The notes beneath the pieces were generated by a model. That model was not told where the DNA came from. It did no database searches and saw nothing but the letters and a program-made list of their open reading frames with translations. Shown here in pieces: positions 5,001 to 6,389 of a stretch of DNA of 6,389 nucleotides. Origin of the DNA: Bacteroidales bacterium. GTDB lineage: Bacteria; Bacteroidota; Bacteroidia; Bacteroidales; UBA7960. Location: NCBI GenBank assembly GCA_007122745.1, contig SKTA01000174.1, positions 1 through 6,389 on the forward strand, written 5' to 3'. The translations under genes and the position numbers were made by a program. Position 1 is the first letter of the stretch. The number at the start of each line of letters is the position of its first letter.

Positions 5001-6389
5001 CTATTTTTTTCCGGTCTTTTTATAGGTTTCAATTATGGAGTTCAGCATCCTTTCCGTATTGCTGGCCCCTTCACCAAGGGAAAAGGCGATTTGCTGCACC
5101 ATCTTCAGGTTTTCGTCAATCACTTCGCCAACCCGGTTGATGATCTCCTCCTGCCTCACTTCAGCCACATACATGTCCCTGAACACACCCCCCACGATTT
5201 TATTGGGTTTCAGGGAGTAAATGCTTACGTTTAACAACTTTTTCTCGTGCATCACATCCTTACCAACAATGTTGTCCCCTTTTTCCAGGACATAACTGAA
5301 GAGGTTGTAAATGTTGTATGGGAGCAAGGTCTTCAGATCGGCACCCGCCAGTCCGGGTATCACTTCGTTGATCATGGCAGCATCTTCCCCCAAAACCTTA
5401 ATGAAGCTTTCATTCGATTCAATCACCTTAAGTTTTTCATCAACGATCACCGCTGCTGAAGGTAGGTTTTTTAACAGTGCAGAGGTGGTTTCCGACCGTT
5501 GTTTGACTTTCTGGTGTTCACCATGAAGCTCCTTGTCTTTCTCGGCCAGCTTGTCAAGCTGCTTGCGAAGCTTATCATTGTTGTTTTTTAATGTCTTGAT
5601 GTATTCCTGTTTGCTTGAAAGGGAATAATTCAGACACATTTCAGGTTTTGACAATCCCTGGCTGATCGATCTGGCAAAGTCGTGACAGTTTCTGAAACCG
5701 CATGCATTGCACGAGGCTGCTTCTTCAAGCTTTTTGCCAAGGCTTTTCAGTATCTCTTCTACACTGTCAGGGTCGGGATCGGGAAGGCGTTGGTCATCAT
5801 TGATGAAATTCCGGTTTAGATCCAGTTCCCCATATTTTTTCATATCCTGCTGCCATTGCTTCTTGTCAAAGCTTTTTAAGCGCTTTTGCACATAATCGGT
5901 GACCAGGGCGCGTCGCAAAAACTGATTGCTGCGGTCGGTTGTTCCCGGTCCGGTCAGACATCCGGAATGGTAAAAAATATTAAAGTGTTTTTTCAAGTTC
6001 TCAGTGTGCATGCTGAACTCATCCACCGCATCAAGCATGTTGTTTTTCGATTCAACGGTGATCACATTGCCTTTGAGCAGCGATTCATCGATGCCGGCTG
6101 CATAAAGGATGCCGTTACTGATAGGATAAAGTGAGCCAAGATATCCGATTGGGGGATCAAAGTCGGAATATTCCACTTTGGACTCTTTGATTTCAAACTT
6201 TTTGGACAATGCACGCAGCTCGCTGAAGGTTAAAACAGCATCCACCCTGCCATCATCATCGCTTAATTGGGCATCGTGCCTGACCGACAGGCATGGACCG
6301 ACAAACACGATCTTAAGCGCTTTCCCATAAGCAGCACGCACCACCTTTGCGGTGGCTGTCATGGGTATTTCAACAGGCGCCAGGTTATC
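5001..6389 (-). CDS. [FeFe]-hydrogenase-like sensor protein with Fe-S, coiled-coil and PAS domains (5' end missing)
   Basis: The frame is open to the right edge, so 462 residues of a longer protein are visible. The ATG at 6362 is internal: nine in-frame codons (DNLAPVEIP) precede it. Numbering from the edge, residues 1 to about 175 resemble the C-terminal part of the [FeFe]-hydrogenase large-subunit domain, with VGPC at 30-33 (the second H-cluster loop), VDAVLTFSEL at 49-58 and HSGCLTGPG at 141-149 (the third loop), followed by FLRRALVTDYV. Next comes a four-cysteine Fe-S domain, C227-x2-C230-x4-C235-x16-C252 (PF04060-like), then a charged coiled coil (about 257-304), a PAS domain (about 303-409) and a helical tail ending at 462. 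The N-terminal ferredoxin-like part and first H-cluster loop would lie outside the window. Loops two and three depart from the catalytic consensus, so it is more likely a sensor than an H2-producing enzyme. Partner: the phosphatase 28 bases downstream. It resembles PAS-containing sensory hydrogenases; the sensed signal is inferred, not shown. Confidence 0.87.
   Translation of the reverse strand, partial: DNLAPVEIPMTATAKVVRAAYGKALKIVFVGPCLSVRHDAQLSDDDGRVDAVLTFSELRALSKKFEIKESKVEYSDFDPPIGYLGSLYPISNGILYAAGIDESLLKGNVITVESKNNMLDAVDEFSMHTENLKKHFNIFYHSGCLTGPGTTDRSNQFLRRALVTDYVQKRLKSFDKKQWQQDMKKYGELDLNRNFINDDQRLPDPDPDSVEEILKSLGKKLEEAASCNACGFRNCHDFARSISQGLSKPEMCLNYSLSSKQEYIKTLKNNNDKLRKQLDKLAEKDKELHGEHQKVKQRSETTSALLKNLPSAAVIVDEKLKVIESNESFIKVLGEDAAMINEVIPGLAGADLKTLLPYNIYNLFSYVLEKGDNIVGKDVMHEKKLLNVSIYSLKPNKIVGGVFRDMYVAEVRQEEIINRVGEVIDENLKMVQQIAFSLGEGASNTERMLNSIIETYKKTGKK

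Noticed and set aside
4973..5032. N-terminal extension of the phosphatase from the ATG at 5032
   Set aside because: The extra 20 residues are Lys/Arg/Pro-rich, overlap the end of the preceding gene by 32 bases, and are made unnecessary by the perfect AGGAGG before the ATG at 4972.

Overview
The window looks like a stretch of chromosome from an anaerobic member of the Bacteroidota. This placement is an inference. It rests on Bacteroidota-style promoter matches (TAnnTTTG-like -7 boxes), a lack of Shine-Dalgarno sequences before most genes, A/T-rich spacers, a 5'-nucleotidase split into a lipoprotein and a Tat-exported half, and a hydrogenase-like PAS protein paired with a SpoIIE-type phosphatase. 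I did not identify a species.

All six genes lie on the minus strand, so transcription runs from high to low coordinates. In transcription order they are: (1) 6389-5001, the 3' part of an [FeFe]-hydrogenase-like protein with an Fe-S domain, coiled coil and PAS domain, whose 5' end lies outside the window; (2) 4972-3788, a SpoIIE/PP2C-type serine/threonine phosphatase with a second, unnamed C-terminal domain; (3) 3723-2677, ribD; (4) 2664-2059, a YigZ/IMPACT-family protein; (5) 1953-1186, a lipoprotein made only of the 5'-nucleotidase C-terminal domain; (6) 1183-266, the matching metallophosphatase domain with a twin-arginine signal; (7) 117-1, the first 39 codons of dnaA, running off the left edge. 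The dnaA fragment is short but its N-terminal domain is recognisable.

There are three likely transcription units plus dnaA. The hydrogenase-like protein and the phosphatase are 28 bases apart and probably form a redox or H2 signalling module. The hydrogenase-like protein would sense through metal clusters and PAS, and the phosphatase would act on an unseen phosphoprotein, probably encoded upstream. ribD and yigZ are 12 bases apart, and a perfect TATCTTTG box lies before ribD. The two nucleotidase halves are 2 bases apart, with their own candidate promoter, and together supply the parts of one periplasmic UshA-like enzyme.

The most interesting points are the altered H-cluster motifs in the hydrogenase-like protein, its link to a two-domain phosphatase, the swapped-order split nucleotidase whose halves carry different export signals, and a perfect inverted repeat in the dnaA leader. 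No spacer exceeds 148 bases. I saw no tRNA, rRNA, CRISPR array or insertion sequence.
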